A DNA stretch of 64,000 nucleotides from Mariniflexile litorale (GTDB lineage Bacteria > Bacteroidota > Bacteroidia > Flavobacteriales > Flavobacteriaceae), in assembly GCF_031128465.2 (NCBI RefSeq), contig NZ_CP155618.1, positions 4,330,501 through 4,394,500 of the forward strand, read 5' to 3'. Positions 51,711-61,031 of the stretch are shown here, one piece after another. The translations under genes and the position numbers were made by a program. The notes below the pieces were generated by a model. That model searched no databases and was not told the origin of the DNA. It was given only the letters and a program-made list of their open reading frames with translations. Within the stretch, counting starts at the first letter, position 1. Every line of letters starts with the position of its first letter.

Positions 51711-52478
51711 ATGATTTCAGTAGTGATTCTCGGCGCAGGCAATGTTGCCACACATTTATTTAAAGCTTTTAATAAAACAGAAAAAGTATCTGTTGTCCAA
51801 TGGTATAATAGAAGTATTGACATTATCAAACCTTATAAAAATGAGATAGATACCATTGACGACTTAACTCAACTTAAAGACGCCGATTTATATATTTTAG
51901 CCGTTAGTGATGATGCTATTAAATCACTTTCATCACAACTCCCTTTTGAAAATAGATTGGTTGTACACACCTCTGGCGCAGCTGGAATTTACGACATTGA
52001 CAAAAAACATAAACGTGGTGTTTTCTATCCGTTACAAACCTTTAGCAAAACAGCCCCTATCGATTTTTCAAACGTGCCTATTTGTATTGAAGCACTAGAA
52101 AATCAAGATTATCAAGTTTTAAAAAAATTAGCCAAAACTGTTGGAAGCCCTACTAAAAAAGTAAATACCGACCAACGTAAAGTATTGCATCTTGCAGCTG
52201 TTTTTGTAAATAACTTTACAAATCAACTTTACAGAGTAGCGCACGAAATAACAGAAAGTGAAGGTGCTGAATTCGACCTTTTAAAACCACTCATTCTAGA
52301 AACCGCCAAAAAAGCACAAGACGTATCGCCATATATGGCGCAAACAGGTCCTGCAAAACGCAACGATAAAAAAACCTTAAAAAAGCATTTAAAACTTTTA
52401 CAGGATCAACATCATAAAGATATTTACAACCTATTAACAACCTCAATACAACGCACTCATGGAAGAAAAAAGTTATAA
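51711..52478 (+). CDS. Rossmann-fold DUF2520-domain protein
   Basis: This 255-residue protein has an N-terminal NAD(P)-binding fold (ISVVILGAGNVATHLFKAF, about 2-20) and a C-terminal helical DUF2520 domain (PLQTFSKTAPIDF onward). The family resembles pyrroline-5-carboxylate or F420-dependent reductases but its substrate is unknown. ATG at 51711 puts the glycine-rich loop right after the start; a longer frame from 51696 is unlikely. TATTTTTG at 51699-51706 fits a TAnnTTTG promoter immediately upstream, suggesting a nearly leaderless mRNA. It overlaps the next gene by 20 bases. Confidence 0.83.
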   Translation: MISVVILGAGNVATHLFKAFNKTEKVSVVQWYNRSIDIIKPYKNEIDTIDDLTQLKDADLYILAVSDDAIKSLSSQLPFENRLVVHTSGAAGIYDIDKKHKRGVFYPLQTFSKTAPIDFSNVPICIEALENQDYQVLKKLAKTVGSPTKKVNTDQRKVLHLAAVFVNNFTNQLYRVAHEITESEGAEFDLLKPLILETAKKAQDVSPYMAQTGPAKRNDKKTLKKHLKLLQDQHHKDIYNLLTTSIQRTHGRKKL

Positions 52479-52968
52479 AGAATATTTAAATCATATTACC
52501 ACGTTTATTTTTGATGTAGATGGTGTGTTAACCGATGGTACCGTTTTAGTAACAACATCGGGCGAATTATTAAGAAGCATGGGGGTTAAAGATGGCTATG
52601 CCTTAAAATGTGCTGTAAATGCAGGATATAATGTGGCTATAATTTCTGCAGGAACCAACGAGGGTGTTAAACTACGTTTAGAAGGTTTGGGCATTAAAGA
52701 TGTATTTCTTGGTGCACACGATAAGATAAAACAATTCGAAACTTACATAAAAACGAATAACATAAAGTCAGAAAACATACTTTATATGGGTGATGATATT
52801 GCTGATTATCCTGTAATGAAAATAGTTGGATTACCTAGTTGTCCGCAAGATGCCATTCCTGAAATTAAAGGAATTTCTAAATATATATCACATAAAAAAG
52901 GAGGCGAAGGTGCTGCCAGAGATGTTATTGAGCAGGTTTTAAAAGTACAAGGGAAATGGTTCATTTAA
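52459..52968 (+). CDS. KdsC-like 3-deoxy-D-manno-octulosonate-8-phosphate phosphatase family protein
   Basis: This 169-residue HAD protein of the cap-less C0 type is the size of KdsC. Motif I FIFDVDGVLTDGTV (about 15-28), GYNVAIISAGTNEG (motif II region, about 58-71) and motif IV GDDIADYPVMKIVG (about 111-124) are intact. KdsC forms a tetramer and supplies Kdo for lipopolysaccharide. Without kdsA or kdsB nearby, a general YrbI-type phosphatase cannot be excluded. It starts within the preceding gene, indicating coupled translation. Confidence 0.85.
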   Translation: MEEKSYKEYLNHITTFIFDVDGVLTDGTVLVTTSGELLRSMGVKDGYALKCAVNAGYNVAIISAGTNEGVKLRLEGLGIKDVFLGAHDKIKQFETYIKTNNIKSENILYMGDDIADYPVMKIVGLPSCPQDAIPEIKGISKYISHKKGGEGAARDVIEQVLKVQGKWFI

Positions 52969-53006
52969 GTAAATAATTCCTTTTTGGAATTCCTAAACAT
53001 ATTGAA

Positions 53007-53324
53007 TTGAGCAGAAATAGAAGAAGACATAGTACCGGTTTTGGTTATATTGGTTTTGGAAACAATCAAGGTCTTTTTAATCAACATTCAAAAAAAGCAT
53101 TCTCTTCTCTTAAAGAAACTCTTGAACAAAACTCTCAAACTCATTTTCAACTCAATTTCACTCATAAAGACTTAACAAAAGCTGAAAAAGAAATTATAAA
53201 GAATAAAATTAGGAAAGCTGAAAAACTTCAAATAAGAAAAACAATTGTCCTTTTAATTTTGATTTTAATTTTAGTTATTTTTTCTATTAAATTATTAATA
53301 GATAACTTTATGTCTAATATTTAA
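53007..53324 (+). CDS. Uncharacterised single-pass membrane protein
   Basis: This 105-residue protein has no known family. It is basic at the N-terminus (SRNRRRHSTGFGYIGFGNNQ), has a charged central helix (about 52-75) and a C-terminal membrane helix (about 79-97) followed by a short tail. The start is TTG at 53007; no ATG is available near the N-terminus. It sits inside the tight DUF2520-KdsC-UbiA-Maf cluster with gaps of 38 and 10 bases, so it is probably expressed with it. Confidence 0.6.
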   Translation: MSRNRRRHSTGFGYIGFGNNQGLFNQHSKKAFSSLKETLEQNSQTHFQLNFTHKDLTKAEKEIIKNKIRKAEKLQIRKTIVLLILILILVIFSIKLLIDNFMSNI

Positions 53325-53334
53325 TTCCTTTTCA

Positions 53335-54246
53335 TTGAACATCATAAACCTCATCCGCTGGAAAAATTTATTAATGATTGCTATTGTGCAATTACTTATT
53401 AAATATGCCCTTTTAGAACCTTTCGGCGTTCCAACAAGTTTGAACACTTTAGGAATAGTTTTATTAATATTAGCAACCATTTGCATCGCTGCTGCGGGTA
53501 ATATTATTAATGACATTTATGATATTGAAACCGATTTTATTAATAAACCAGATAAAATTATTGTTGGAAAATCTATTTCAGAAAAAACAGCATATAACTT
53601 ATTTATTATTTTTAATGTAGTTGGAGTTAGCATCGGGTTTTATTTATCGCATATGGTAGATAGAAATGCTTTTTTCTCGTTATTCGTTATCATTTCAGCA
53701 TTACTTTATGTGTATGCTACTTATTTAAAGCAAACACTTTTAATTGGCAATATTGTTATTTCGGTTTTAGTCGCTTTATCACTCATCATCGTGGGCATTT
53801 TTGAGTTACTACCCGCAACAATAAGCTTCAACCAGCAAACACAATTAACTTTTTTTAAAATTATTTTCGATTATGCTGTATTTGCATTCATTATTAATTT
53901 ACTTCGAGAAATAACCAAAGATCTTGAAGATATAAATGGCGATTATAAAGCTGGTATGAACACCTTGCCTATTGCTATTGGTACCAAACGGGCAACTAAA
54001 GTATTATTTACATTATCTTTCGTCCCTTTATTTATTGTGGGTTCTTATGTTGTTAACTCGCTTTATAAAAACCAAATAGCAGTTTTATACTTTTTAATCT
54101 TTATAATAGCTCCGTTAATTTATATTACCATCAAGCTTTTTAATGCCTCCACAAAAAAAGATTTTCATCATATTAGCAACATGCTAAAATTAGTGATGCT
54201 TTTTGGAATGCTTTCGTTACTTTTATACAAGTATATTTTATTATAA
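53335..54246 (+). CDS. UbiA-family prenyltransferase, GGGP-transferase type
   Basis: This is a 303-residue membrane prenyltransferase with about eight helices. The first Asp-rich motif is NIINDIYDIETDFINKPDK (about 58-76) and the second is REITKDLEDINGDYKAGMNTLP (about 196-217). The pattern matches geranylgeranylglycerol-phosphate geranylgeranyltransferase-like proteins found in Bacteroidota, which attach isoprenoid chains to glycerol phosphate or a quinone precursor; the exact acceptor is unknown. TTG at 53335 is the start. Its stop overlaps the Maf start by one base. Confidence 0.85.
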   Translation: MNIINLIRWKNLLMIAIVQLLIKYALLEPFGVPTSLNTLGIVLLILATICIAAAGNIINDIYDIETDFINKPDKIIVGKSISEKTAYNLFIIFNVVGVSIGFYLSHMVDRNAFFSLFVIISALLYVYATYLKQTLLIGNIVISVLVALSLIIVGIFELLPATISFNQQTQLTFFKIIFDYAVFAFIINLLREITKDLEDINGDYKAGMNTLPIAIGTKRATKVLFTLSFVPLFIVGSYVVNSLYKNQIAVLYFLIFIIAPLIYITIKLFNASTKKDFHHISNMLKLVMLFGMLSLLLYKYILL

Positions 54247-54839
54247 TGTTAAACGAAAAAATAAAAGATTACCATATTATCTTAGCTTCCGGCTCTCCAA
54301 GAAGACAGGAATTCTTTAAAACATTAGGGTTAGATTTTGAAATTCGATTAAAACCGATAGCTGAAGAATATCCAACTCGTTTAAGGCATTTTGAAATAAG
54401 CGATTACTTAGCTCAACTCAAAGCTTTACCCTTTAAAAATGAATTAAAAGAAAAAGATATCTTAATTACTAGCGACACCATTGTATGGCACAACAACAAA
54501 GCTTTAGGGAAACCTAGAAATGAAACGGAGGCTTTTCAAATGATTAAATCGTTAAGCAACACAACACACGAAGTCATAACATCCGTTTGCTTTACAACAA
54601 AAACTTTTGAAAAAACATTAAATGCAGTTACAAAAGTTACTTTTAAAGATTTATCTGATGATGAAGTTTTATACTATATAACTATTTTCAAACCATTCGA
54701 TAAAGCGGGTGCTTACGGCATCCAAGAATGGATTGGACTTATTGGCGTTACGAAAATTGAAGGCTCTTATTTTAATGTTATGGGCTTGCCCACTCATATA
54801 GTTTACCAAACATTAAATAACATCGTTAATGTTAACTAA
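54246..54839 (+). CDS. maf: Maf-like nucleotide pyrophosphatase
   Basis: This 197-residue housecleaning pyrophosphatase has the Maf signature ILASGSPRRQEFFKTLG (about 11-27), SDTIVW (about 77-82) and LGKPRNETEAFQMI (about 87-100). The catalytic Asp is in TSDT, and GAYGIQEW (about 155-162) is the terminal motif. It hydrolyses dTTP/UTP-type or modified nucleotides; YceF- and YhdE-type specificity cannot be separated by eye. ATG at 54246 overlaps the UbiA stop. Confidence 0.92.
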   Translation: MLNEKIKDYHIILASGSPRRQEFFKTLGLDFEIRLKPIAEEYPTRLRHFEISDYLAQLKALPFKNELKEKDILITSDTIVWHNNKALGKPRNETEAFQMIKSLSNTTHEVITSVCFTTKTFEKTLNAVTKVTFKDLSDDEVLYYITIFKPFDKAGAYGIQEWIGLIGVTKIEGSYFNVMGLPTHIVYQTLNNIVNVN

Positions 54840-54901
54840 ATAAGACCCTAGATATTTAAGAGTATTGGTATCTTTATTAAATAATTAAATTAGATTTTTT
54901 T

Positions 54902-55429
54902 ATGTTTTTAGATTATCAAAATAAACTTATAATTACAGGATTTGTTCTTTTATCATTATTATTAATTAGATACATTACAAATTTTACTATTACCAAAATA
55001 GCCAGAAAGAATGAGATAAATGAGGCTAGAATAAGACTCATTCGTCGATACGTAACTATTACTTTGTTTTTAATTGCATTACTTATAGAAGCTTTTGTTT
55101 TTGGCACTAGACTTGAAGATTTAGCCGTTATTTTTTCTTCAGTGTTTGCTGTTATAGGTATCGGATTGTTTGCTATTTGGTCTATTTTAAGCAATGTAAC
55201 TTCTGGAATTATTATGTTTTTCTCATTTCCGTATAAAGTTGGAGATAAGATACAAATTCACGATAGTGATTTTCCTATAGAAGCGATTATTGAAGATATT
55301 GGAGCCTTTCAATTACACCTGCGCTTAAACAATGGCAACCTTGTTACCTATCCAAATAATCTGATGCTACAAAAAGCAGTGACACTTATTAAAAAAGATG
55401 CTATAGATGATGGTGTAGATTTTATCTAA
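54902..55429 (+). CDS. Small mechanosensitive-channel-like (MscS) protein
   Basis: This is a 175-residue membrane protein. Three helices (about 9-25, 46-66 and 75-100) lead into the MscS pore-lining and beta domain (SNVTSGIIMFFSFPYKVGDKIQI, about 98-120). The protein ends shortly after the beta domain, without the cytosolic C-terminal cage of full MscS, so it is shorter than the 280-residue E. coli channel. It may still gate ions or act as a small variant. CorA follows after 20 bases. Confidence 0.8.
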   Translation: MFLDYQNKLIITGFVLLSLLLIRYITNFTITKIARKNEINEARIRLIRRYVTITLFLIALLIEAFVFGTRLEDLAVIFSSVFAVIGIGLFAIWSILSNVTSGIIMFFSFPYKVGDKIQIHDSDFPIEAIIEDIGAFQLHLRLNNGNLVTYPNNLMLQKAVTLIKKDAIDDGVDFI

Positions 55430-55449
55430 ATATTATATATATTTATAAA

Positions 55450-56517
55450 ATGTCTAAAAACAGAATTAAAAAGCAATACAAAAAATTAGGAAAGTCGCCC
55501 GGTAGTATGATTTATACTGGTGAAAAATCAACTAAAAAATTATTTATTGAAGTTTTTGATTATAACGTTGAAAAATGTATCGAAAAAGAACTGGCTACCA
55601 TTGAAGATGCTTTCAACTTTAAACTTTCAGATTCTGTAACATGGATTAATATTAATGGCTTAAACCATGTTGAAGACATTGAAAAATTAGGCACGCACTA
55701 TAATTTACATCCACTTGTTTTAGAAGATATTGTTAGTATTTCTCAGCGTCCAAAAATAGACGAATATGATGACTACCTATTTGTTGTTCTAAAAATGCTT
55801 TATATAGATAAAAATGACACTATTACTTCGGAACAAGTTAGTTTTGTATTAGGAAAGGGTTATGTATTATCGTTTCAAGAATCTGAGGGCGATGTATTTG
55901 ATGCTGTTAGAGAGCGCATCAGACAAGGAAAAGGCAGAGCACGAACCTTACAAGCCGATTATTTACTTTACATCTTGATGGATGCCATTGTAGACCATTA
56001 TTTTACCATTATTGAAGCGTTAGGAGATAAAATTGAAGATTTTGAAGATTGTATTTTTTCAGGACAAGTAAGTAAAACCATCAATAAAGATATTCAAGAT
56101 TTAAAAAGAGAAATACTTCGAGTACGACGCGCCATTTTTCCGCTTCGTGAAGTTATTAATCGTATTGAAAAACACGAAAGCCCACTTATTCTTAAAAAAA
56201 CAAAAACCTTTTACCGCGATATTTACGACCACATAATACAAGTATCTGAAAACATAGATATTTACCGCGAAATGATTTGGGGTTTAATGGATATGTACAT
56301 GACCACCATTAGCAATAAAATGAATGAAGTGATGAAAGTGCTTACCATTATGGCATCTATTTTTATTCCATTAACCTTTATTGCAGGCGTATATGGAATG
56401 AATTTCGACAATATCCCAGAATTACATTATGAATATGCATACCCTGTTTTTTGGGGCAGTATGGTTATTATATTTTTAGGTATGCTTTATTATTTTAAAC
56501 GGAAGAAGTGGCTTTGA
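55450..56517 (+). CDS. corA: Magnesium/cobalt transporter CorA
   Basis: This 355-residue protein has a large cytoplasmic alpha/beta and helical-stalk domain (about 1-290), then two C-terminal membrane helices. The selectivity motif YGMNF (GMN at about 318-320) sits at the end of the first helix. The downstream loop DNIPELHYEYAYP precedes the second helix. It imports Mg2+ as a pentamer. It may be cotranscribed with the small MscS-like gene. Confidence 0.95.
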   Translation: MSKNRIKKQYKKLGKSPGSMIYTGEKSTKKLFIEVFDYNVEKCIEKELATIEDAFNFKLSDSVTWININGLNHVEDIEKLGTHYNLHPLVLEDIVSISQRPKIDEYDDYLFVVLKMLYIDKNDTITSEQVSFVLGKGYVLSFQESEGDVFDAVRERIRQGKGRARTLQADYLLYILMDAIVDHYFTIIEALGDKIEDFEDCIFSGQVSKTINKDIQDLKREILRVRRAIFPLREVINRIEKHESPLILKKTKTFYRDIYDHIIQVSENIDIYREMIWGLMDMYMTTISNKMNEVMKVLTIMASIFIPLTFIAGVYGMNFDNIPELHYEYAYPVFWGSMVIIFLGMLYYFKRKKWL

Positions 56518-56678
56518 TTAGACGGTAAATTTGCAGGGTTTAGATCTTAATTTACAACAGGACGAACTACAGACTAAAGACTAGAATCTAAAAGACTTTC
56601 TAACGTTAAATAATCATTAAAACCACCACCTAGCCTATATTACTTTGTTATATTTGATTTTTAGCTAACTAAACAAAT

Positions 56679-59204
56679 ATGCAAAGAGTTCTACTTACTT
56701 TTATATTATCATTTTTAACTTTTACATTTTCACACGCCCAAAGCCCCACAACACCTTCATCTTCAGAGATTTTTGAATCTATTCAAAAGCTTAACTTTTT
56801 AGGGTCTGTGTTATACATTGCGGCGCACCCAGACGATGAAAACACCCGTTTAATTTCATACATGTCAAACCATGTAAAAGCCAAAACAACTTACTTATCA
56901 CTAACGCGAGGTGATGGCGGACAAAACCTTATTGGTCCTGAAATAAGAGAACTTTTAGGCGTTATTAGAACCCAAGAATTATTAGCCGCAAGACGTGTAG
57001 ATGGAGGCGAACAACGATTCACCCGAGCAAACGATTTTGGTTATTCTAAAGAACCCGAAGAAACTTTAGCTATTTGGAATAAAGAAGCTGTTTTAAGTGA
57101 TGTGGTTTTAGCCATTCGTACACTTAAACCAGATATTATTATTAACCGATTTGACCATAGAACACCAGGAACCACACACGGACATCATACGAGTTCTGCC
57201 ATGTTAAGTTTTGATGCTTTTGATTTGGCTGCAAATAAATCGGCATTTCCAGATTTACTAAAACAAGCTGGTGTTTGGCAACCAAAACGGTTGTTTTTTA
57301 ATACAAACTCTTGGTTTTATAGAAGTCAGGAAGACTTTGACAAAGCGGACAAAAGCAACATGCTAAGTTTTGATATTGGTACCTATTATCCATTAAAAGG
57401 AATGTCAAATAACGAAATAGCTTCTTTGGCCAGCAGTCAACATTTATGTCAAGGTTTCGGACGTTTAGCTCAACGTGGCACTCAAAAAGAATACATCGAG
57501 TTTTTAAAAGGAGATCCATTAGTGAATAAGGAAAATATATTTGATGGTATTGATACATCATGGAATCGCGTTAAAGGCGGCAAAGCTATTGGTGATATTC
57601 TATATGCCATTGAAACTGATTTCAACTTTAAAGACCCATCTGTTCATATAGCACAATTAATAGAAGCCTATAAATTACTCCAAAACATCGAAGACAAACA
57701 TTGGAAAACTCAAAAAACCAATGAGTTAAAATCGATTATTGAAATGTGTGCTGGTTTATATTTAGAAGCCTCAGCAGAAATACCAACAAGCAGCTTAAAT
57801 CAAACTATAAAAGTTAATATAGAGGCTTTAAATAGAAGCAATCAAGATATTGTTTTAGAAAGTATTATGAAATGGGATGGAAAAACAATTACAAAAAATT
57901 TAGAATTAAAAAATAACGATTCTGAAAAATTTGAAACCGAATACTATATTTCAACTGAAGAAAAATATACATCACCATATTGGCTAGATAAAAAAGGCAC
58001 ATTAGGTATGTACGAAGTTGAGAACACGGCATTAATTGGGTTACCCGAAACACCCAGAACCATCGTAATAAATTTCAATTTAAAAATAAATAACACTGCT
58101 ATTACTTTCAGTAAACCTGTTGTATATCGCTATGCAAAACCAGATAAAGGTGAATTGTACCGTCCTTTTGAAATCATTCCAGAAGCTTCAGCTAAAATTT
58201 CAGAAAAAGTCATCATTTTCAACAATGATAATCAACGTGATATTAGTGTGATTGTAAAAGCAGGTCGTGATCATTTAGAAGGTTTTATTGAAATTAACCA
58301 TCCAAAAGATTGGAACGTATTTCCTGAAAAACAAAAAGTAAGCATAACACATAAAGGTGAAGAACAAACACTCACATTTACAGTTATACCTCCTAAAAAT
58401 CAAAGTGAAGGTTATATAAATCCAATTGTTCATATAAACGATAAAAGTTACACTAAAGAACTTATAGAGATCAATTACGAACACATTCCGTTCCAAACGG
58501 TATTGTTACCAAGCGAAAGCAAAATGGTACGTTTAGATATTAAAAAGAAAGGTGAAAAGATAGCCTATATAGCTGGAGCAGGTGATGTTGTTCCAGAAAG
58601 TCTACAACAAATTGGTTATAACGTTATAACTATAAAACCCGATGATATAAACCCGGAAACTTTAAGTAAGTTTGATGCGGTAGTTGTGGGTATAAGAGCT
58701 TACAATACGGTTGAAAATCTAGAGTTCAAACAACCCTTTTTGTTTGACTTTGTTGCCAATGGCGGAAACATGATTGTACAATACAATACCAGTAGAGGTT
58801 TAAAAATAGATAATATAGCTCCATACGATTTAAAATTATCGAGAGACAGAGTTACCGATGAGAATGCAGAAGTTCGTTTTTTAAGTCCGAATCACGCCAT
58901 TTTAAACTATCCAAATAAGATAACCCAAAAAGATTTTGAAGGTTGGACGCAAGAGCGCGGTTTGTATTTTCCTGATTCTTGGTCTAAAGACTTCACTCCT
59001 ATTTTATCTATGAATGATAAAAATGAAACACCTAAAGATGGTAGCTTATTGGTTGCAAAACATGGAAAAGGCTATTATATTTATACGGGTTTAAGCTTTT
59101 TTAGAGAATTTCCTGAAGGTGTTTCAGGTGCGTATAGATTATTCGCCAACATGCTTTCTATTGGTAAAGAAGATTTAAAGTTAGAATCCAAATTAAACAA
59201 TTAG
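56679..59204 (+). CDS. PIG-L-family deacetylase, large secreted form
   Basis: This is an 841-residue exported protein with a signal peptide (about 1-20). The N-terminal LmbE-like domain (about 40-300) carries the zinc motif YIAAHPDDENTRLISY (His-Pro-Asp-Asp) and GTTHGHHTSSAM with the second histidine pair. After it come beta-sandwich and Ig-like segments, then a C-terminal glutamine-amidotransferase-like or ThuA-like fold (AYIAGAGDVVPESLQQIGYNV, with GVYRL-type final strands). Such proteins probably deacetylate or process a glycan outside the cytoplasm. A TATATTTG box at 56649-56656 lies 22 bases upstream of the ATG. Confidence 0.85.
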   Translation: MQRVLLTFILSFLTFTFSHAQSPTTPSSSEIFESIQKLNFLGSVLYIAAHPDDENTRLISYMSNHVKAKTTYLSLTRGDGGQNLIGPEIRELLGVIRTQELLAARRVDGGEQRFTRANDFGYSKEPEETLAIWNKEAVLSDVVLAIRTLKPDIIINRFDHRTPGTTHGHHTSSAMLSFDAFDLAANKSAFPDLLKQAGVWQPKRLFFNTNSWFYRSQEDFDKADKSNMLSFDIGTYYPLKGMSNNEIASLASSQHLCQGFGRLAQRGTQKEYIEFLKGDPLVNKENIFDGIDTSWNRVKGGKAIGDILYAIETDFNFKDPSVHIAQLIEAYKLLQNIEDKHWKTQKTNELKSIIEMCAGLYLEASAEIPTSSLNQTIKVNIEALNRSNQDIVLESIMKWDGKTITKNLELKNNDSEKFETEYYISTEEKYTSPYWLDKKGTLGMYEVENTALIGLPETPRTIVINFNLKINNTAITFSKPVVYRYAKPDKGELYRPFEIIPEASAKISEKVIIFNNDNQRDISVIVKAGRDHLEGFIEINHPKDWNVFPEKQKVSITHKGEEQTLTFTVIPPKNQSEGYINPIVHINDKSYTKELIEINYEHIPFQTVLLPSESKMVRLDIKKKGEKIAYIAGAGDVVPESLQQIGYNVITIKPDDINPETLSKFDAVVVGIRAYNTVENLEFKQPFLFDFVANGGNMIVQYNTSRGLKIDNIAPYDLKLSRDRVTDENAEVRFLSPNHAILNYPNKITQKDFEGWTQERGLYFPDSWSKDFTPILSMNDKNETPKDGSLLVAKHGKGYYIYTGLSFFREFPEGVSGAYRLFANMLSIGKEDLKLESKLNN

Positions 59205-59206
59205 TT

Positions 59207-59317
59207 ATGAAGGAAGACAAACCAATAAAACAACCTTGGCTAAAACTCTACTCTTTAGTTTTAATAGCGAATGTCGTCTATTTTATAGCCTTTTACCTAA
59301 TTATGCAAGCCTTTTAA
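59207..59317 (+). CDS. 36-residue membrane peptide between PIG-L and symporter genes
   Basis: The frame runs from ATG at 59207 to TAA at 59315-59317. The product begins MKEDKPIKQPWLKLYSL and has one hydrophobic helix (about residues 17-35). It starts two bases after the PIG-L stop and ends one base before the symporter ATG, so the three are translated in series. It may be a small accessory subunit of the symporter, comparable to DUF4212 for ActP; this is an inference from position and shape. Confidence 0.65.
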   Translation: MKEDKPIKQPWLKLYSLVLIANVVYFIAFYLIMQAF

Positions 59318-59318
59318 T

Positions 59319-61031
59319 ATGCAAATACTAAGCTTAATAGATTGGGTTGTTTTAAGTGCCACCTTACTTGCTATTGTTATTTATGGTACTTGGCAAACCA
59401 GAGGCAGTCAAAATGTTCAAGATTACTTAAAAGGTGGTAATACGTCTAAATGGTGGACCATTGGTTTATCGGTTATGGCAACACAAGCAAGTGCTATTAC
59501 CTTTCTTTCAACACCAGGACAAGCTTTTAACGATGGTATGGGTTTTGTCCAATTTTATTTTGGGTTACCTATTGCCATGGTGGTTATATGTATGGTTTTT
59601 ATCCCGTTGTACCACCGACTGAATGTTTATACTGCTTATGAATTTTTAGAAAACCGTTTCGATTTAAAAACCAGAACCCTAACTGCTATCCTGTTTTTAA
59701 TACAACGAGGATTGGCTGCTGGTATTACTATTTTTGCGCCCGCCATTATTTTATCGGTTGTATTGGGTTGGGATTTACTAACCCTAAATATTATAATAGG
59801 CGTTTTAGTAATTATTTATACCGTTTCAGGGGGTACACGTGCCGTGAACGTAACTCAAAAACACCAAATGGTGGTTATTTTTATTGGCATGCTCATTGCC
59901 TTCTTTTTAATAGTTGATAAGCTTCCACAGGATATTACCTTTAGTAAAGCGTTAAGTATAGCTGGAGCTAGTGGTAAGATGGAGATTTTAGATTTTTCAT
60001 TCAATTTAAATAATCGTTACACCTTTTGGAGTGGTGTTATTGGTGGTACATTTTTAATGCTATCTTATTTTGGGACTGACCAAAGTCAGGTTCAACGTTA
60101 TTTATCTGGAAAGTCTGTTAAAGAAATGCAATTGGGTTTAATTTTTAACGGATTATTGAAAGTGCCCATGCAATTTTTCATTTTACTTGTGGGTGTTATG
60201 GTGTTTGTGTTTTATCAATTTAATGAAGCACCAATCAATTTTAATCCTACAGCAACGGAGCTTGTTTTAAATTCTGAATTTTCAGAAGAATTTATAAAGC
60301 TTCAAAAAGAACAAAAAACCGTTTTTAATGATAAACAAAAACATATTCAATCGTTTATTACTTCTCAAAGCATAAAAGATTCAAAAAGCATATCGATAGC
60401 GAATGCTGCACACGATTCTATTAGAAACAAAGCTCGTTTATTGATTGATAAAGCTTCAGAAAATAAAAACATTAAAGTTGAAAGCAATGATAAAGATTAT
60501 GTATTTATTCATTTTATATTGAATAATTTACCGCGTGGCCTAATAGGCTTGCTTCTAGCTGTTATTTTAAGTGCTGCCATGTCTAGTACTTCCAGCGAAT
60601 TAAATGCTTTGGGCTCTACTACCACCATCGATTTATACAAACGAAACACGAGTGAAAAAACAGAAGAACACATGGTAAAAGCTTCTAAGTGGTTTACTTT
60701 TGCTTGGGGAATCATGGCTATTGGCGTAGCTTGCGTTGCAAATCTTGCCGAAAACTTAATACAGTTAGTAAACATTATAGGTTCCATTTTTTACGGCAAT
60801 GTATTAGGTATCTTTCTTTTAGCTTTTTTCTTTAAATTTGTAAAAGGACAGGCTGTTTTTATAGCTGCTTTAATAACTCAAATTATTGTAATTGGATTAT
60901 TCCTACTTAATGAATATGAGGTTATAAATCTGCCATTTTTATGGCTAAATTTTGTGGGATGTGCTATTGTTATAGCCATTGCATGCTTGCTTCAACTAAT
61001 TAATAAAAATGACAGAACAATCACCGCTTAA
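59319..61031 (+). CDS. Sodium:solute symporter (SSS family)
   Basis: This 570-residue protein has about 13-14 helices. The opening WVVLSATLLAIVIYGTW and the substrate motif YLKGGNTSKWWTIGLSVMATQASAITFLSTPGQ (about 37-69) match SSS transporters. A long hydrophilic loop (about 305-388) separates helices 8 and 9. Context (secreted PIG-L enzyme before, Gfo/Idh/MocA oxidoreductase after) suggests import of a sugar or inositol-like product. Its end overlaps the next gene by 23 bases. Confidence 0.9.
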   Translation: MQILSLIDWVVLSATLLAIVIYGTWQTRGSQNVQDYLKGGNTSKWWTIGLSVMATQASAITFLSTPGQAFNDGMGFVQFYFGLPIAMVVICMVFIPLYHRLNVYTAYEFLENRFDLKTRTLTAILFLIQRGLAAGITIFAPAIILSVVLGWDLLTLNIIIGVLVIIYTVSGGTRAVNVTQKHQMVVIFIGMLIAFFLIVDKLPQDITFSKALSIAGASGKMEILDFSFNLNNRYTFWSGVIGGTFLMLSYFGTDQSQVQRYLSGKSVKEMQLGLIFNGLLKVPMQFFILLVGVMVFVFYQFNEAPINFNPTATELVLNSEFSEEFIKLQKEQKTVFNDKQKHIQSFITSQSIKDSKSISIANAAHDSIRNKARLLIDKASENKNIKVESNDKDYVFIHFILNNLPRGLIGLLLAVILSAAMSSTSSELNALGSTTTIDLYKRNTSEKTEEHMVKASKWFTFAWGIMAIGVACVANLAENLIQLVNIIGSIFYGNVLGIFLLAFFFKFVKGQAVFIAALITQIIVIGLFLLNEYEVINLPFLWLNFVGCAIVIAIACLLQLINKNDRTITA

